Positions 1 to 9,529 of a stretch of 64,000 nt of DNA are shown here, one piece after another; positions within the stretch are counted from its first letter, which is position 1, and every line of letters starts with the position of its first letter. The translations under genes and the position numbers were made by a program. The notes below the pieces were generated by a model, which was not told the DNA's origin, searched no databases, and saw only the letters and a program-made list of their open reading frames with translations. The stretch spans positions 95,005-159,004 of the forward strand of contig NZ_JAARLZ010000012.1 in the NCBI RefSeq assembly GCF_011759365.1. Reading direction: 5' to 3'. Origin of the DNA: Luteibacter anthropi (GTDB taxonomy: Bacteria; Pseudomonadota; Gammaproteobacteria; Xanthomonadales; Rhodanobacteraceae).

Positions 1-1
1 T

Positions 2-73
2 ACGCCGACCAAGGGTTACAAGACGCGCAGCAACAAGCGCACCCAGCAGTTCATCGTGCGTCGTCGCAAGTAA
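2..73 (+). CDS. rplB: 50S ribosomal protein L2, C-terminal fragment
   Basis: The window opens inside a gene. The 23 codons up to the TAA read TPTKGYKTRSNKRTQQFIVR followed by RRK, the typical basic C-terminal tail of L2, which binds 23S rRNA near the peptidyl-transferase centre. The start lies outside the window. It is followed 12 bases later by rpsS, the normal S10-operon order. Confidence 0.93.
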   Translation, partial: TPTKGYKTRSNKRTQQFIVRRRK

Positions 74-85
74 TAGGAAACGATT

Positions 86-358
86 ATGCCGCGCTCTCTA
101 AAGAAAGGTCCGTTCGTTGACCTGCACCTCGTAAAGAAGGTGGAAGCCGCCGTTTCCGCCAACAACAAGCGTCCGATCAAGACCTGGTCGCGTCGCTCGA
201 TGATCCTGCCGGAGATGGTCGGTCTGACCATCGCCATCCACAACGGCCGCCAGCACGTGCCGGTGCTTATCAACGAGAACATGGTCGGGCACAAGCTCGG
301 CGAGTTCGCGGTGACCCGCACCTACAAGGGCCACGCCGGCGATAAGAAGGGCAAGTGA
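86..358 (+). CDS. rpsS: 30S ribosomal protein S19
   Basis: 90 codons starting [18 protein letters not shown], the conserved S19 N-terminus; S19 binds the head of the 30S subunit with S13. Full length for the family. An AGGAAA-type ribosome binding site lies just upstream of the ATG. Its stop overlaps the ATG of rplV (TGATG), so the two are probably translationally coupled. Confidence 0.98.
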   Translation: MPRSLKKGPFVDLHLVKKVEAAVSANNKRPIKTWSRRSMILPEMVGLTIAIHNGRQHVPVLINENMVGHKLGEFAVTRTYKGHAGDKKGK

Positions 359-693
359 TGAGCACTGAAGCCAAAGCGATCCTGCGCAGCGCCCGCATCT
401 CGGCGCAGAAGGCACGCCTGGTGGCCGACCTGGTCCGGGGTCTCCCCGTGGGTCGGGCGAGCGACGTGCTTGCCTACACCAACAAGAAGGCCGCCCACCT
501 TGTTCGCAAGGTGCTGCTGTCCGCCGTCGCCAACGCCGAAAACAACCTCGGCGCCGACGTCGACGACCTGAAGGTCTCGCGCATCTTTGTCGACGAAGGT
601 CCGGCGATGAAGCGCATGTACGCCCGCGCCAAAGGCCGCGGTTCGCGCATCCTGAAGCGCACCAGCCACATCACTGTGGTTGTGGGCAACTGA
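358..693 (+). CDS. rplV: 50S ribosomal protein L22
   Basis: 111 codons, [20 protein letters not shown], ending in the L22 beta-hairpin region ([18 protein letters not shown]) that lines the peptide exit tunnel. A GTG one codon earlier is in frame, but the ATG overlapping the rpsS stop is the conserved start. Member of the S10 operon, 15 bases before rpsC. Confidence 0.97.
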   Translation: MSTEAKAILRSARISAQKARLVADLVRGLPVGRASDVLAYTNKKAAHLVRKVLLSAVANAENNLGADVDDLKVSRIFVDEGPAMKRMYARAKGRGSRILKRTSHITVVVGN

Positions 694-708
694 CTGGGGT
701 AAGAAACC

Positions 709-1446
709 ATGGGTCATAAAGTTCATCCCACCGGTATCCGCCTCGGCATTGCCAAGGACTGGAACTCGAAGTGGTACGCCAACAAGGGTGAGTACGCCCA
801 GTACCTCGCTGCCGACCTCAAGGTCCGCGAGATGCTGCGCAAGAAGCTCGCCGCCGCCGGTATCTCGAAGATCCAGATCGAGCGCCCGGCCAAGACCGCC
901 CGCGTGACGATCCACACCGCCCGTCCGGGCGTGGTGATCGGCAAGAAGGGCGAGGACATCGAGAAGCTTCGCAAGGAAGTCACCGACCTGATGGGCGTCC
1001 CGACGCACATCAACGTCAGCGAAGTCCGCAAGCCGGAACTCGACGCCCAGCTCGTTGCCGAGTCGATCGCGCAGCAGCTCGAGCGCCGCATCATGTTCCG
1101 TCGCGCGATGAAGCGCTCGGTTGGCAATGCCATGCGCCTCGGCGCCCTGGGCATCAAGATCAACGTCTCCGGCCGTCTGAACGGCGCCGAGATCGCGCGC
1201 TCCGAGTGGGCTCGTGAAGGTCGCGTGCCGCTCCACACCCTCCGCGCTGACATCGACTACGGCACCGCCGAAGCGAAGACGCAGTACGGCATCATCGGTG
1301 TGAAGGTGTGGGTCTACAAGGGCGAGATCTTCGACCTCGCGGCCGCCACGGCCGAGGCGTCGAAGGAAGATCAGCAGCCGCAGCAGTCGTCGCGTCGCGA
1401 CGGTGGTGAAAACCGCCGTGAGCGTGGCGAGCGCTCTGCCAAGTAA
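709..1446 (+). CDS. rpsC: 30S ribosomal protein S3
   Basis: 245 codons starting [21 protein letters not shown] type II KH domain lies at about residues 39-107, with the GKKG loop in [14 protein letters not shown]3 forms the mRNA entry channel. It is slightly longer than the E. coli protein because of a hydrophilic tail rich in Q, R and E from about residue 220, a variable part of the family. Confidence 0.98.
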   Translation: MGHKVHPTGIRLGIAKDWNSKWYANKGEYAQYLAADLKVREMLRKKLAAAGISKIQIERPAKTARVTIHTARPGVVIGKKGEDIEKLRKEVTDLMGVPTHINVSEVRKPELDAQLVAESIAQQLERRIMFRRAMKRSVGNAMRLGALGIKINVSGRLNGAEIARSEWAREGRVPLHTLRADIDYGTAEAKTQYGIIGVKVWVYKGEIFDLAAATAEASKEDQQPQQSSRRDGGENRRERGERSAK

Positions 1447-1457
1447 GGAGCGTTGTC

Positions 1458-1871
1458 ATGTTGCAACCGAAGCGTACCAAGTACCGCAAGATGTTTAAGG
1501 GTCGCAATGACGGCCTGGCGTTCACCTCGAACCTCGTGAGCTTTGGCGAGTACGGCCTCAAGGCGACGACGCACGGTCAGCTGACCGCGCGTCAGATCGA
1601 AGCGGCCCGTCGTTGCATCACGCGCTTCGTCAAGCGTGGCGGCAAGCTGTGGATCCGCGTGTTCCCGGACAAGCCGATCACCCGTAAGCCCATCGAAGTC
1701 CGAATGGGTGCAGGTAAGGGTGGCGTCGAGTTCTGGGTCGCCGAGATCCAGCCGGGTCGCATGCTTTATGAAATCGAAGGTGTCGACGAGGCAACCGCAC
1801 GCGAGGCCATGCGCCTTGCCGCTGCCAAGCTCTCGGTCCAGACCCAGTTCGTGTCCAGGGCGGTGATGTAA
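1458..1871 (+). CDS. rplP: 50S ribosomal protein L16
   Basis: 137 codons, [19 protein letters not shown], the conserved L16 N-terminus. The mid-region motif [17 protein letters not shown] is intact; L16 helps position the A-site tRNA. Its TAA shares one base with the rpmC ATG (TAATG), indicating coupled translation. Confidence 0.98.
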   Translation: MLQPKRTKYRKMFKGRNDGLAFTSNLVSFGEYGLKATTHGQLTARQIEAARRCITRFVKRGGKLWIRVFPDKPITRKPIEVRMGAGKGGVEFWVAEIQPGRMLYEIEGVDEATAREAMRLAAAKLSVQTQFVSRAVM

Positions 1872-2056
1872 TGGCCATCAAAGAAATCAAAGAGAAGTCG
1901 GCGGAAGAGCTGAAGCAGCATCTGCTGGACCTTCGCAAGGAGCAGTTCAATCTGCGCATGCAGAAGGGCTCCGGTCAGCTCACTCAGCCGCACCAGCTGC
2001 GCCGCGTTCGGCGCGACATCGCCCGCACGAAGTTCGTGCTCGGCGATAAGAAGTAA
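1871..2056 (+). CDS. rpmC: 50S ribosomal protein L29
   Basis: 61 codons, [20 protein letters not shown], a small two-helix protein found near the tunnel exit where trigger factor and SRP dock. Length and the [10 protein letters not shown] motif match the family. The one-base overlap with rplP and 12-base gap to rpsQ fit the normal operon. Confidence 0.97.
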   Translation: MAIKEIKEKSAEELKQHLLDLRKEQFNLRMQKGSGQLTQPHQLRRVRRDIARTKFVLGDKK

Positions 2057-2068
2057 GGGACGGCTGAT

Positions 2069-2329
2069 ATGAGCGATAACCAGAAAACGGCGCGTACCCT
2101 CGAAGGTCGCGTCATCAGCAACAAGATGGCCAATACGGTCACGGTTCTGATCGAGCGTCAGGTGCAGCACCCGCTGCTCGGCAAGATCATCCGCCGCTCC
2201 ACGAAGCTCCACGCACATGACGAGACCGGTGCGAACGAGGGCGACGTGGTACGCATCGCGGAGTGCCGTCCGCTGTCGAAGACCAAGCATCACCGCGTGG
2301 TCGCCATCGTCACGCGCGCTGAAGGCTAA
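2069..2329 (+). CDS. rpsQ: 30S ribosomal protein S17
   Basis: 86 codons, [20 protein letters not shown], an OB-fold primary binder of 16S rRNA. The motif [20 protein letters not shown] is the family signature. Preceded by a GGGACGG-like Shine-Dalgarno; last gene of the S10 transcription unit by usual convention. Confidence 0.97.
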   Translation: MSDNQKTARTLEGRVISNKMANTVTVLIERQVQHPLLGKIIRRSTKLHAHDETGANEGDVVRIAECRPLSKTKHHRVVAIVTRAEG

Positions 2330-2341
2330 GGGAGAGCTGCG

Positions 2342-2710
2342 ATGATTCAGATGCAAAGCACGCTTTCCGCGGCGGACAACAGCGGTGCGAAGGAACTGAT
2401 GTGCATCAAGGTGCTGGGCGGCTCCAAGCGTCGCTATGCCGGCATCGGTGATGTGATCAAGGTGACCGTCAAGGACGCCATTCCCCGCGGCAAGGTTAAG
2501 AAGGGCGAGGTGTACAACGCCGTTGTGGTCCGCACCGCCAAGGGTGTGCGTCGCAACGACGGCTCGCTGATCCGTTTCGACGGTAACGCTGCCGTACTCC
2601 TCAACAACAAGCTCGAGCCGATCGGTACCCGTATCTTCGGGCCGGTGACCCGCGAGCTGCGCAGCGAGAAGTTCATGAAGATCGTCTCGCTCGCGCCCGA
2701 AGTGCTCTGA
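2342..2710 (+). CDS. rplN: 50S ribosomal protein L14
   Basis: 122 codons, [20 protein letters not shown], exactly the usual L14 length, with the family motif near [21 protein letters not shown]14 is on the intersubunit face and binds the silencing factor RsfS, which is encoded at 22046 in this window. First gene of the spc operon by convention; only 12 bases separate it from rpsQ and no promoter is evident between them. Confidence 0.98.
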   Translation: MIQMQSTLSAADNSGAKELMCIKVLGGSKRRYAGIGDVIKVTVKDAIPRGKVKKGEVYNAVVVRTAKGVRRNDGSLIRFDGNAAVLLNNKLEPIGTRIFGPVTRELRSEKFMKIVSLAPEVL

Positions 2711-2724
2711 GCGGAGACCAGAAC

Positions 2725-3036
2725 ATGAACCGTATCCGCAAGGGTGACCACGTCGTCGTGATCACCGGCAAGAACAAGGGCCAGCGTGGCGATGTCCTGC
2801 GCGTCGACGGCGACCGCGTGGTCGTTGCCAACGTCAACATCGTCAAGCGTCACACGAAGCCGAACCCCCAGGCCAACCAGCCTGGCGGTATCGTCGAGCG
2901 TGAAGCCTCGATCCATATCTCCAATGTCCAGCTCTTCAACTCCGCCTCGAACAAGGGCGAGCGCGTTGGCACCAAGACGCTCGAGGACGGGCGCAAGGTG
3001 CGCGTGTTCGCTTCGGGCGAAGTGGTCGACGCGTAA
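2725..3036 (+). CDS. rplX: 50S ribosomal protein L24
   Basis: 103 codons, [20 protein letters not shown], a KOW-domain assembly-initiator protein of the large subunit. The KOW motif spans about residues 5-32. Full length. Starts 14 bases after rplN with a GGAG-type binding site. Confidence 0.97.
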   Translation: MNRIRKGDHVVVITGKNKGQRGDVLRVDGDRVVVANVNIVKRHTKPNPQANQPGGIVEREASIHISNVQLFNSASNKGERVGTKTLEDGRKVRVFASGEVVDA

Positions 3037-3048
3037 GGAACCGAAGTC

Positions 3049-3588
3049 ATGACCCGTCTTGAAACGTTTTACAAAGAGTCGGTAATGCAGAAGCTCACTG
3101 AGCGCTTCGGTTACCAGAACGTCATGCAGGTCCCGCGCATCACGAAGATCACGCTCAACATGGGCGTCGGCGAAGCCGCCGGTAACAAGAAGATCCTCGA
3201 AAATGCCGTGGCCGACATGACCAAGATCGCCGGCCAGAAGCCGATCACGACCAAGGCCCGCGTTTCGGTGGCCTCGTTCAAGATCCGCGACGGTTGGCCG
3301 ATCGGTTGCAAGGTCACGCTGCGTCGTGCCCAGATGTGGGAATTCCTGGACCGCCTGATCAACATCTCGCTGCCGCGTACGCGCGACTTCCGTGGTGTCT
3401 CGGGCCGTGCCTTCGATGGCCGCGGTAACTACAACTTCGGCATCAAGGAACAGATCATCTTCCCGGAAATCGACTTCGACCAGGTTGACGCCCTGCGTGG
3501 TATGGATATCTCCATCACCACCACGGCCAAGACCGACGAAGAAGCCAAGGCGCTGCTGGAAGCCTTCAGCTTCCCGTTCCGCAACTGA
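3049..3588 (+). CDS. rplE: 50S ribosomal protein L5
   Basis: 179 codons, [20 protein letters not shown], binds 5S rRNA with L18 and L25 in the central protuberance. The signature [15 protein letters not shown] is present and length is normal. In E. coli the S8 repressor target lies at the start of this gene; I cannot confirm an equivalent structure here. Confidence 0.98.
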   Translation: MTRLETFYKESVMQKLTERFGYQNVMQVPRITKITLNMGVGEAAGNKKILENAVADMTKIAGQKPITTKARVSVASFKIRDGWPIGCKVTLRRAQMWEFLDRLINISLPRTRDFRGVSGRAFDGRGNYNFGIKEQIIFPEIDFDQVDALRGMDISITTTAKTDEEAKALLEAFSFPFRN

Positions 3589-3604
3589 TCGCCAGAGAGA
3601 ACAC

Positions 3605-3910
3605 ATGGCAAAGACCTCGATGATCGAGCGCGACCTCAAGCGCGCCAAGCTCGCCAAGAAGTACGCCGCCAAGCGCGCCGAACTGAAGGCGGTTGTCCTG
3701 AGCGCCACCGCCTCGTACGACGAGAAGATGGAAGCCCAGACCAAGCTGCAGAAGCTGCCGCGTGACGCGAGCCCCTCGCGTCAGCGCAACCGCTGCGCCC
3801 TGACCGGTCGTCCCCGTGGCGTCTACAGCAAGTTCGGCCTCGGCCGCAACAAGCTGCGCGAAGCCACCATGCGTGGTGACGTTCCGGGCCTGCGCAAGGC
3901 CAGCTGGTAA
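3605..3910 (+). CDS. rpsN: 30S ribosomal protein S14 (zinc-independent form)
   Basis: 101 codons, [20 protein letters not shown], ending RKASW as typical. The CXXC pairs of the zinc form are absent, so this is the long C-minus paralogue. The ATG at 3605 follows AGAGAACAC. An in-frame upstream extension to 3392 lies inside rplE and is discarded. Confidence 0.97.
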   Translation: MAKTSMIERDLKRAKLAKKYAAKRAELKAVVLSATASYDEKMEAQTKLQKLPRDASPSRQRNRCALTGRPRGVYSKFGLGRNKLREATMRGDVPGLRKASW

Positions 3911-3919
3911 GCAATACCG

Positions 3920-3939
3920 GCCCCGCCTCCGGGCGGGGC
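3920..3939 (+). terminator. GC-rich hairpin after rpsN, attenuator candidate
   Basis: An 8-bp perfect stem (GCCCCGCC/GGCGGGGC) with a 4-base loop begins 10 bases after the rpsN stop. No run of T follows, so a full intrinsic terminator is doubtful. It may pause polymerase or protect the 3' end. Confidence 0.45.
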
Positions 3940-3960
3940 AGGGCGTCACCTGGGCAAAAC

Positions 3961-3989
3961 TTGTCCAGGCCGCCTCGGCCTGATATAGT
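3961..3989 (+). promoter_or_regulatory. Candidate sigma-70 promoter for rpsH onward
   Basis: TTGTCC and TATAGT are separated by 17 bases in the unusually long 176-base gap between rpsN and rpsH. The -10 matches 5 of 6 consensus bases and the -35 matches 4 of 6. The predicted start would put the perfect hairpin at 3991-4015 at the 5' end of the transcript. Confidence 0.55.
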
Positions 3990-3990
3990 C

Positions 3991-4015
3991 GTCGGTCTGC
4001 GCAATGCAGACCGAC
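3991..4015 (+). promoter_or_regulatory. Perfect 10-bp hairpin in the rpsH leader
   Basis: GTCGGTCTGC and GCAGACCGAC are exact reverse complements around a 5-base loop. The hairpin lies immediately downstream of the candidate promoter and 71 bases before the rpsH ATG. It could stabilise the 5' end or be an autoregulatory target; neither can be decided from sequence. Confidence 0.55.
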
Positions 4016-4086
4016 GCCTTGTCGGCTTTACAATTTAAAAGATCTCCGGTCATACGGATATCGGTGCACTCTCAAGGGTTTTTACT

Positions 4087-4482
4087 ATGAGCATGACTGA
4101 TCCCATCGCCGATCTGTTTACGCGCATCCGCAACGCCCAGGCCACTGGCAAAGCGGTTGTCCGTATTCCGTCGTCGAAAGTGAAGCTGGCCCTGGCCAAG
4201 CTTCTCCAGAACGAAGGCTACATCCTCGACGCCCGCGTCGCCGACGAAGACGGCAAGCCGGTCCTCGAGATCAAGCTGAAGTATTTCGAAGGCCGTCCGG
4301 CTATCGAATCCATTTCCCGTGTCAGCCGTTCCGGTCTCCGCGTCTACCGCGGCAAGGACGAGCTGCCGAAGGTCCTCGGTGGCCTGGGTATCTCGATCAT
4401 CTCCACCTCCGCCGGTCTGCTGACCGACGCACAGGCCCGTTCCAAGGGTCTCGGTGGCGAAGTCATCGGCCAGGTGGCGTAA
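4087..4482 (+). CDS. rpsH: 30S ribosomal protein S8
   Basis: 131 codons, [20 protein letters not shown], a primary binder of the 16S central domain and the known autogenous repressor of the spc operon in E. coli. C-terminal [20 protein letters not shown] matches the family. Unlike its neighbours it follows a 176-base gap with a candidate promoter and hairpin. Confidence 0.98.
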   Translation: MSMTDPIADLFTRIRNAQATGKAVVRIPSSKVKLALAKLLQNEGYILDARVADEDGKPVLEIKLKYFEGRPAIESISRVSRSGLRVYRGKDELPKVLGGLGISIISTSAGLLTDAQARSKGLGGEVIGQVA

Positions 4483-4493
4483 GGAGTCCCGAC

Positions 4494-5021
4494 ATGTCAC
4501 GTGTAGCCAAGAAGCCCATCTCCCTCCCGAAGGGCGTTGAACTCACCGTCGCGAACGGCACCGTCACCGTCAAGGGCCCGAAGGGCACCCTGACCACGCA
4601 CGAACTGCCGGGCGTTTCGTTCCAGCAGGAAAACGGCGTCGCCACGATCGTCCTCGCCGAAGGCGCTGACGACAAGTTCGGTGGCACCGCCCGTGCGATC
4701 GTTGCCAACATGGTCACCGGCGTCGCCAACGGCTTCGAGAAGAAGCTCGAACTGGTCGGCGTGGGTTACCGCGCGCAGCTGCAGGGCAAGGCCGTGAACC
4801 TTTCCCTCGGTTTCTCGCACCCGGTCGTCTTCGACGCGCCGGAAGGCATCATCATCGAAGTCCCCACGCAGACGGAAATCCTGATCAAGGGTGCCGACAA
4901 GCAGCTGGTGGGCCAGGTGGCAGCCAAGATCCGCGCGTTCCGTTCGCCGGAGCCCTACAAGGGCAAGGGCGTCCGTTATGCCGGCGAGACGATCATCCTG
5001 AAGGAAGCCAAGAAGGCCTAA
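4494..5021 (+). CDS. rplF: 50S ribosomal protein L6
   Basis: 175 codons, [20 protein letters not shown], two tandem L6 folds at about residues 11-82 and 90-164, and the C-terminal signature [15 protein letters not shown]6 lies near the GTPase-associated centre. Preceded by AAGGAG 6 bases before the ATG. Confidence 0.98.
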   Translation: MSRVAKKPISLPKGVELTVANGTVTVKGPKGTLTTHELPGVSFQQENGVATIVLAEGADDKFGGTARAIVANMVTGVANGFEKKLELVGVGYRAQLQGKAVNLSLGFSHPVVFDAPEGIIIEVPTQTEILIKGADKQLVGQVAAKIRAFRSPEPYKGKGVRYAGETIILKEAKKA

Positions 5022-5051
5022 TCGGCCTATCCGCTTTCTGGAGACGAGACG

Positions 5052-5402
5052 ATGAACAAGAACGAATCCCGCCTGCGCCGCGCCAAGTCGACCCGTGCCC
5101 ACATCCGTGAGCTCGCCGTCGCCCGCCTGAGCGTGCACCGCACCGGTCAGCACATCTACGCCCAGGTCTTCGCACCGAACGGCACCGTCGTGGCAGCTGC
5201 CTCGACCGTGCAGAAGTCGGTTGCCGAAGGTCTCAAGAGCAAGAAGAACGTCGAGGCCGCCACCACGGTGGGCCGTATCGTTGCCGAGCGCGCCAAGGCC
5301 GCCGGTATCGAAGCCGTCGCCTTCGACCGCTCGGGCTTCCGTTATCACGGTCGCATCAAGGCTCTGGCCGATGCAGCTCGTGAAGCCGGCCTCAAGTTCT
5401 AA
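5052..5402 (+). CDS. rplR: 50S ribosomal protein L18
   Basis: 116 codons, [20 protein letters not shown], the 5S rRNA-binding protein of the central protuberance, ending AREAGLKF as usual. Starts 30 bases after rplF with a GGAGACGAG ribosome binding site. Confidence 0.98.
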   Translation: MNKNESRLRRAKSTRAHIRELAVARLSVHRTGQHIYAQVFAPNGTVVAAASTVQKSVAEGLKSKKNVEAATTVGRIVAERAKAAGIEAVAFDRSGFRYHGRIKALADAAREAGLKF

Positions 5403-5416
5403 GAGGCGTCAGGCAA

Positions 5417-5444
5417 CGACACCGGCCCCCAGGGGCCGGTGTCG
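5417..5444 (+). terminator. 13-bp perfect inverted repeat between rplR and rpsE
   Basis: CGACACCGGCCCC and GGGGCCGGTGTCG flank two bases, 14 bases after the rplR stop, in a 121-base gap. The hairpin would be very stable but has no following T tract, so partial termination, pausing or mRNA protection are all possible. Confidence 0.5.
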
Positions 5445-5523
5445 CCCGATGTAACTACAACTCCAAGCGGCGACCAAGCCGTAAACAGAAGTCCCGGGTC
5501 TCCCGGGCTATCCAGGAAAAGAG

Positions 5524-6033
5524 ATGTCCTCGACAGATCGCGAAAATTCGGACGGCCTGCTTGAAAAGCTGATCGCCGTCAACCGCGTGGCCAAGACCGT
5601 CAAGGGTGGCCGCCAGATGAGCTTCACCGCGCTGACGGTTGTCGGCGATGGCGAGGGTCGCGTCGGTTTTGGTTATGGCAAGGCCCGTGAAGTGCCGGTT
5701 GCCATCTCCAAGGCCATGGAGCGCGCCCGCCGCAACATGGTGTCCATCGAACTCAACAACGGCACGCTCTGGTACGCCATCAAGGCCAACCACGGCGCCG
5801 CCCGCGTCTACATGCAGCCTGCCTCGCAGGGTACCGGCGTCATCGCCGGCGGCGCCATGCGCGCTGTCCTGGAAGTGGTCGGCGTGAAGGACGTGCTTGC
5901 GAAGGCCGTCGGCTCGCGCAACCCGATCAACCTCGTCCGCGCGACGATCAAGGGTCTGCAGGCCGTCGCCTCGCCGAAGCGCATCGCCGCCAAGCGTGGC
6001 AAGACGATCGAAGAGGTGCTGGGCAATGGCTAA
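5524..6033 (+). CDS. rpsE: 30S ribosomal protein S5
   Basis: 169 codons, [20 protein letters not shown]. The N-terminal S5 double-stranded RNA-binding domain (about 17-80) is followed by the C-terminal domain with [21 protein letters not shown]5 contributes to decoding fidelity. The last 8 bases overlap rpmD. Confidence 0.98.
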   Translation: MSSTDRENSDGLLEKLIAVNRVAKTVKGGRQMSFTALTVVGDGEGRVGFGYGKAREVPVAISKAMERARRNMVSIELNNGTLWYAIKANHGAARVYMQPASQGTGVIAGGAMRAVLEVVGVKDVLAKAVGSRNPINLVRATIKGLQAVASPKRIAAKRGKTIEEVLGNG

Positions 6034-6223
6034 GAACACCGAAACCACCGGCACCGTCCGCGTGCGCCTCGTCAAGGGCCTGCGTGGTGTGCAGAGCCGC
6101 CACCGTCTGAGCGTGAAGGCCCTGGGCCTCGGCAAGCTCAACGACGTGCGCGAACTGAAGGATTCCCCGCAGGTCCGTGGCCTCATCAACACGGTCTACT
6201 ACCTGGTCCGGGTCGAGGAGTAA
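6026..6223 (+). CDS. rpmD: 50S ribosomal protein L30
   Basis: 65 codons, [20 protein letters not shown], small single-domain protein normal for the family. The ATG lies inside the end of rpsE (8-base overlap), so translation is probably coupled. Followed 6 bases later by rplO. Confidence 0.96.
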   Translation: MAKNTETTGTVRVRLVKGLRGVQSRHRLSVKALGLGKLNDVRELKDSPQVRGLINTVYYLVRVEE

Positions 6224-6229
6224 GCAATC

Positions 6230-6661
6230 ATGCGTCTTAACGACATCAAGCCCGGCAAGGGCGCCCGCAAGACCCGCACCCGCGTTGCTCGCGGTATCGG
6301 TTCCGGCCTCGGCAAGACCGCCGGTCGCGGTCACAAGGGTCAGCACGCCCGTGCTGGTAACACCCACCGCGTCGGTTTCGAAGGCGGTCAGATGCCGCTG
6401 CAGCGTCGTCTTCCCAAGGTGGGCTTCCGCTCGCTGAAGAAGGCCGACACCGAGCAGGTCATGCTCTACCAGCTGGCTTCGATCCAGGCCGACACCATCG
6501 ACCTGATCGCGCTTCACGCCGCTGGTCTGGTGACCAGCCGCGCCAAGAAGGTGAAGATCGTGCTCAAGGGTGAAATCACCCGCGCGGTCAAGCTCCAGGG
6601 TGTGCTCGCGACGGCCGGTGCCAAGGCCGCCATCGAAGCCGCCGGCGGCAGCGTGGAGTAA
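6230..6661 (+). CDS. rplO: 50S ribosomal protein L15
   Basis: 143 codons, MRLNDIKPGKGARKTRTRVA, with the glycine- and arginine-rich N-terminal arm (GRGHKGQHARAG) that threads through 23S rRNA. The protein ends at the TAA 4 bases before the GTG of secY. Confidence 0.98.
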   Translation: MRLNDIKPGKGARKTRTRVARGIGSGLGKTAGRGHKGQHARAGNTHRVGFEGGQMPLQRRLPKVGFRSLKKADTEQVMLYQLASIQADTIDLIALHAAGLVTSRAKKVKIVLKGEITRAVKLQGVLATAGAKAAIEAAGGSVE

Positions 6662-6665
6662 TCCA

Positions 6666-7994
6666 GTGGCCGGAGCGCAGGGCAAAAAGCTCGGCGGCTC
6701 GCTGGGCAAACTGACGGAACTGCGTCAGCGCATTCTTTTCCTTATTGGTGCGCTGATCGTCTTTCGCCTCGGCTCGTTCATTCCCGTTCCGGGCGTGAAC
6801 CCCGATGCGATGACAAGCCTCGTCGAGGGTGGTGGTGGCCTCCTGAACATGGTCAACATGTTCTCGGGCGGTTCGCTTTCCCGCTTCTCGGTGTTCGCTC
6901 TGGGTGTGGTGCCGTACATCTCTGCATCGATCGTGGTGCAGATGATGGGTTCGGTGGTGCCGTCCCTCATGGCGCTGCGCAAGGAAGGCGAGTCGGGTCG
7001 TCGCAAGATGACCATGTACACGCGCTTCGGCACGGTGGCACTGGCAGCCTTCCAGGCTTTCGGTATCGCGGTGGCCTTGCAGAAGCAGACGGCTCTGGGC
7101 GGTGCCCCGGTGGTCTACATGCCGGGTGCCGGCTTCGTCATGGCATCGGTCGTCGGCCTCACCGCCGGCACGATGTTCCTGATGTGGCTGGGCGAGCAGA
7201 TTACCGAGCGTGGTATCGGCAATGGTATTTCCATGCTGATCTTCGCCGGTATCGTGGCCGGTCTGCCGGGTGCCATCGCGCACACGCTGACCATGGCGAA
7301 CAACGGTGAGCTGTCGGTGCTGAAGCTCCTGATGGTCACCGCTGCGATCCTCGCGGTCACCGCATTCGTGGTGTTCATGGAACGTGCGCAGCGACGCATC
7401 ACCGTGAATTACGCGAAGCAGGGCGGGCAGCGTCAGTTCCAGCAGCGTCAGGTCTCGCATCTGCCGTTGAAGATCAACATGGCGGGTGTCATTCCGCCGA
7501 TCTTTGCGACCAGCCTCCTGCTTTTCCCCGCTACCGCGGCGACCTGGTTCGGCTCTGCCAACCAGTCCCGCTGGCTGCAATGGCTGACCACGGCGCTGAG
7601 CCCGGGTGAGCCGGTCCACGACATCGTGTTTGCGGTGCTGGTGATCGGATTCGCCTTCTTCTACACGGCGATCGTGTTCAATTCTCAGGAAACGGCCGAT
7701 AACCTCAAGCGTTCGGGTGCGTTGATTCCGGGCATTCGTCCGGGTCGCTCCACGGCAGACTACATCGATGGTGTCATGACCCGTCTTACGGGCGTTGGCG
7801 CGGTCTACATCGTTCTGGTCTGCCTGGTGCCCACGTTCATGCAGAACGCCTGGCACGTCCCGTTCTATTTCGGCGGCACTTCGCTGCTGATCGTGGTGGT
7901 GGTGGTGATGGATTTCATCTCCCAGGTTCAGGCCCATCTGATGAGCCACCAGTACGAGAGTCTGCTCAAGAAGTCCAATCTCCGCCGCGGCTGA
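6666..7994 (+). CDS. secY: Protein translocase subunit SecY
   Basis: 442 codons from a GTG, VAGAQGKKLGGSLGKLTELR. Ten hydrophobic segments are visible, the first at about residues 20-38 (ILFLIGALIVFRLGSFIPVP). The plug-region and cytosolic-loop signatures (GIGNGISMLIFAGIV, QRRITVNYAKQ) are present. SecY is the channel of the inner-membrane SecYEG complex. The GTG start is chosen because the further upstream frame lies inside rplO. Location between rplO and the alpha operon is standard. The usual rpmJ gene does not follow. Confidence 0.98.
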   Translation: MAGAQGKKLGGSLGKLTELRQRILFLIGALIVFRLGSFIPVPGVNPDAMTSLVEGGGGLLNMVNMFSGGSLSRFSVFALGVVPYISASIVVQMMGSVVPSLMALRKEGESGRRKMTMYTRFGTVALAAFQAFGIAVALQKQTALGGAPVVYMPGAGFVMASVVGLTAGTMFLMWLGEQITERGIGNGISMLIFAGIVAGLPGAIAHTLTMANNGELSVLKLLMVTAAILAVTAFVVFMERAQRRITVNYAKQGGQRQFQQRQVSHLPLKINMAGVIPPIFATSLLLFPATAATWFGSANQSRWLQWLTTALSPGEPVHDIVFAVLVIGFAFFYTAIVFNSQETADNLKRSGALIPGIRPGRSTADYIDGVMTRLTGVGAVYIVLVCLVPTFMQNAWHVPFYFGGTSLLIVVVVVMDFISQVQAHLMSHQYESLLKKSNLRRG

Positions 7995-8003
7995 GATTGG
8001 ATG

Positions 8004-8051
8004 GAAGTCCCCAAGTAGGGGAGGCCGCGGCGCCCAGCGCCGCAGGACTTC
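8004..8051 (+). promoter_or_regulatory. Structured leader before rpsM (alpha operon), possible autoregulatory site
   Basis: The 125-base secY-rpsM gap holds GAAGTCC (8004-8010) pairing with GGACTTC (8045-8051). This helix encloses a perfect 7-bp hairpin GCGGCGC-CCA-GCGCCGC (8027-8043). An alternative small hairpin, CCCC-AAGTA-GGGG, spans 8009-8021. In E. coli S4 represses this operon by binding the rpsM leader; a similar role here is inference. Confidence 0.45.
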
Positions 8052-8071
8052 CCGTTTAGGTTAATTCAGGT

Positions 8072-8077
8072 TAGAAT
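8072..8077 (+). promoter_or_regulatory. Possible -10 box upstream of rpsM
   Basis: TAGAAT matches TATAAT at 5 of 6 bases, 42 bases before the rpsM ATG. No convincing -35 sits 17 bases upstream (TTCCCG), so the promoter is tentative. Confidence 0.25.
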
Positions 8078-8119
8078 TGCGCGTTTACCGCGCACGAAGC
8101 ACATCGGAGACAGTACATC

Positions 8120-8476
8120 ATGGCGCGCATCGCGGGTGTCAATTTGCCGGTCCAGAAGCATGTCTGGGTTGGCCTTCAGAGCATTTACGGAATCGGCCGT
8201 TCGCGGGCGAAGAAGGTTTGTGTAGACGCTGGCGTGGTTCCGACCACCCAGATCAAGTCGCTGAGCGAAGGTGAGGTCGAGAAGATCCGCGCCGAAATCG
8301 CTAAGTACACGGTCGAGGGCGACCTCCGCCGCGAAATCGGCATGGCCGTCAAGCGTCTCATGGACCTCGGTTGCTATCGTGGCCTGCGCCACCGTCGCGG
8401 CCTGCCGGTGCGCGGCCAGCGCACGCGTACCAACGCCCGTACCCGCAAGGGTCCGCGTCGTCCGATCAAGAAGTAA
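8120..8476 (+). CDS. rpsM: 30S ribosomal protein S13
   Basis: 118 codons, [20 protein letters not shown], with the helix-two-turn-helix core and C-terminal [20 protein letters not shown] that contacts P-site tRNA. Full length. First gene of the alpha operon; start follows CGGAGACAG. Confidence 0.98.
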   Translation: MARIAGVNLPVQKHVWVGLQSIYGIGRSRAKKVCVDAGVVPTTQIKSLSEGEVEKIRAEIAKYTVEGDLRREIGMAVKRLMDLGCYRGLRHRRGLPVRGQRTRTNARTRKGPRRPIKK

Positions 8477-8488
8477 CGGATACCGAAT

Positions 8489-8875
8489 ATGGCTAAGCCG
8501 GTTAAGACCAAAAAGAAGATCAAGCGCGTTGTCACGGATGCCGTGGCCCACGTGCAGGCTTCTTTCAACAACACCATCGTCACGATCACCGATCGCCAGG
8601 GCAACGCCCTGTCGTGGGCGACGGCGGGCGGCGCGGGTTTCCGCGGTTCCCGTAAGTCGACCCCGTTCGCTGCCCAGGTTGCCGCCGAAAAGGCTGGCCG
8701 CGCTGCCGGCGACTACGGTGTGAAGACCGTGGAAGTTCGCATCAAGGGCCCCGGCCCGGGCCGTGAATCGGCCGTGCGTTCCCTGAACGCGTTGGGCTAC
8801 AAGGTGCTCAACATTATTGACGTCACGCCGATTCCGCATAACGGCTGCCGTCCCCCCAAGAAGCGTCGCGTCTAA
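8489..8875 (+). CDS. rpsK: 30S ribosomal protein S11
   Basis: 128 codons, [20 protein letters not shown], ending with the conserved [18 protein letters not shown] tail. S11 forms the 30S platform with S6, S18 and S21. Lies 12 bases after rpsM. Confidence 0.98.
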   Translation: MAKPVKTKKKIKRVVTDAVAHVQASFNNTIVTITDRQGNALSWATAGGAGFRGSRKSTPFAAQVAAEKAGRAAGDYGVKTVEVRIKGPGPGRESAVRSLNALGYKVLNIIDVTPIPHNGCRPPKKRRV

Positions 8876-8886
8876 GGAGCATAACC

Positions 8887-9513
<627 letters not shown>

Positions 9514-9529
9514 TCCACCGGAGCCTTGC

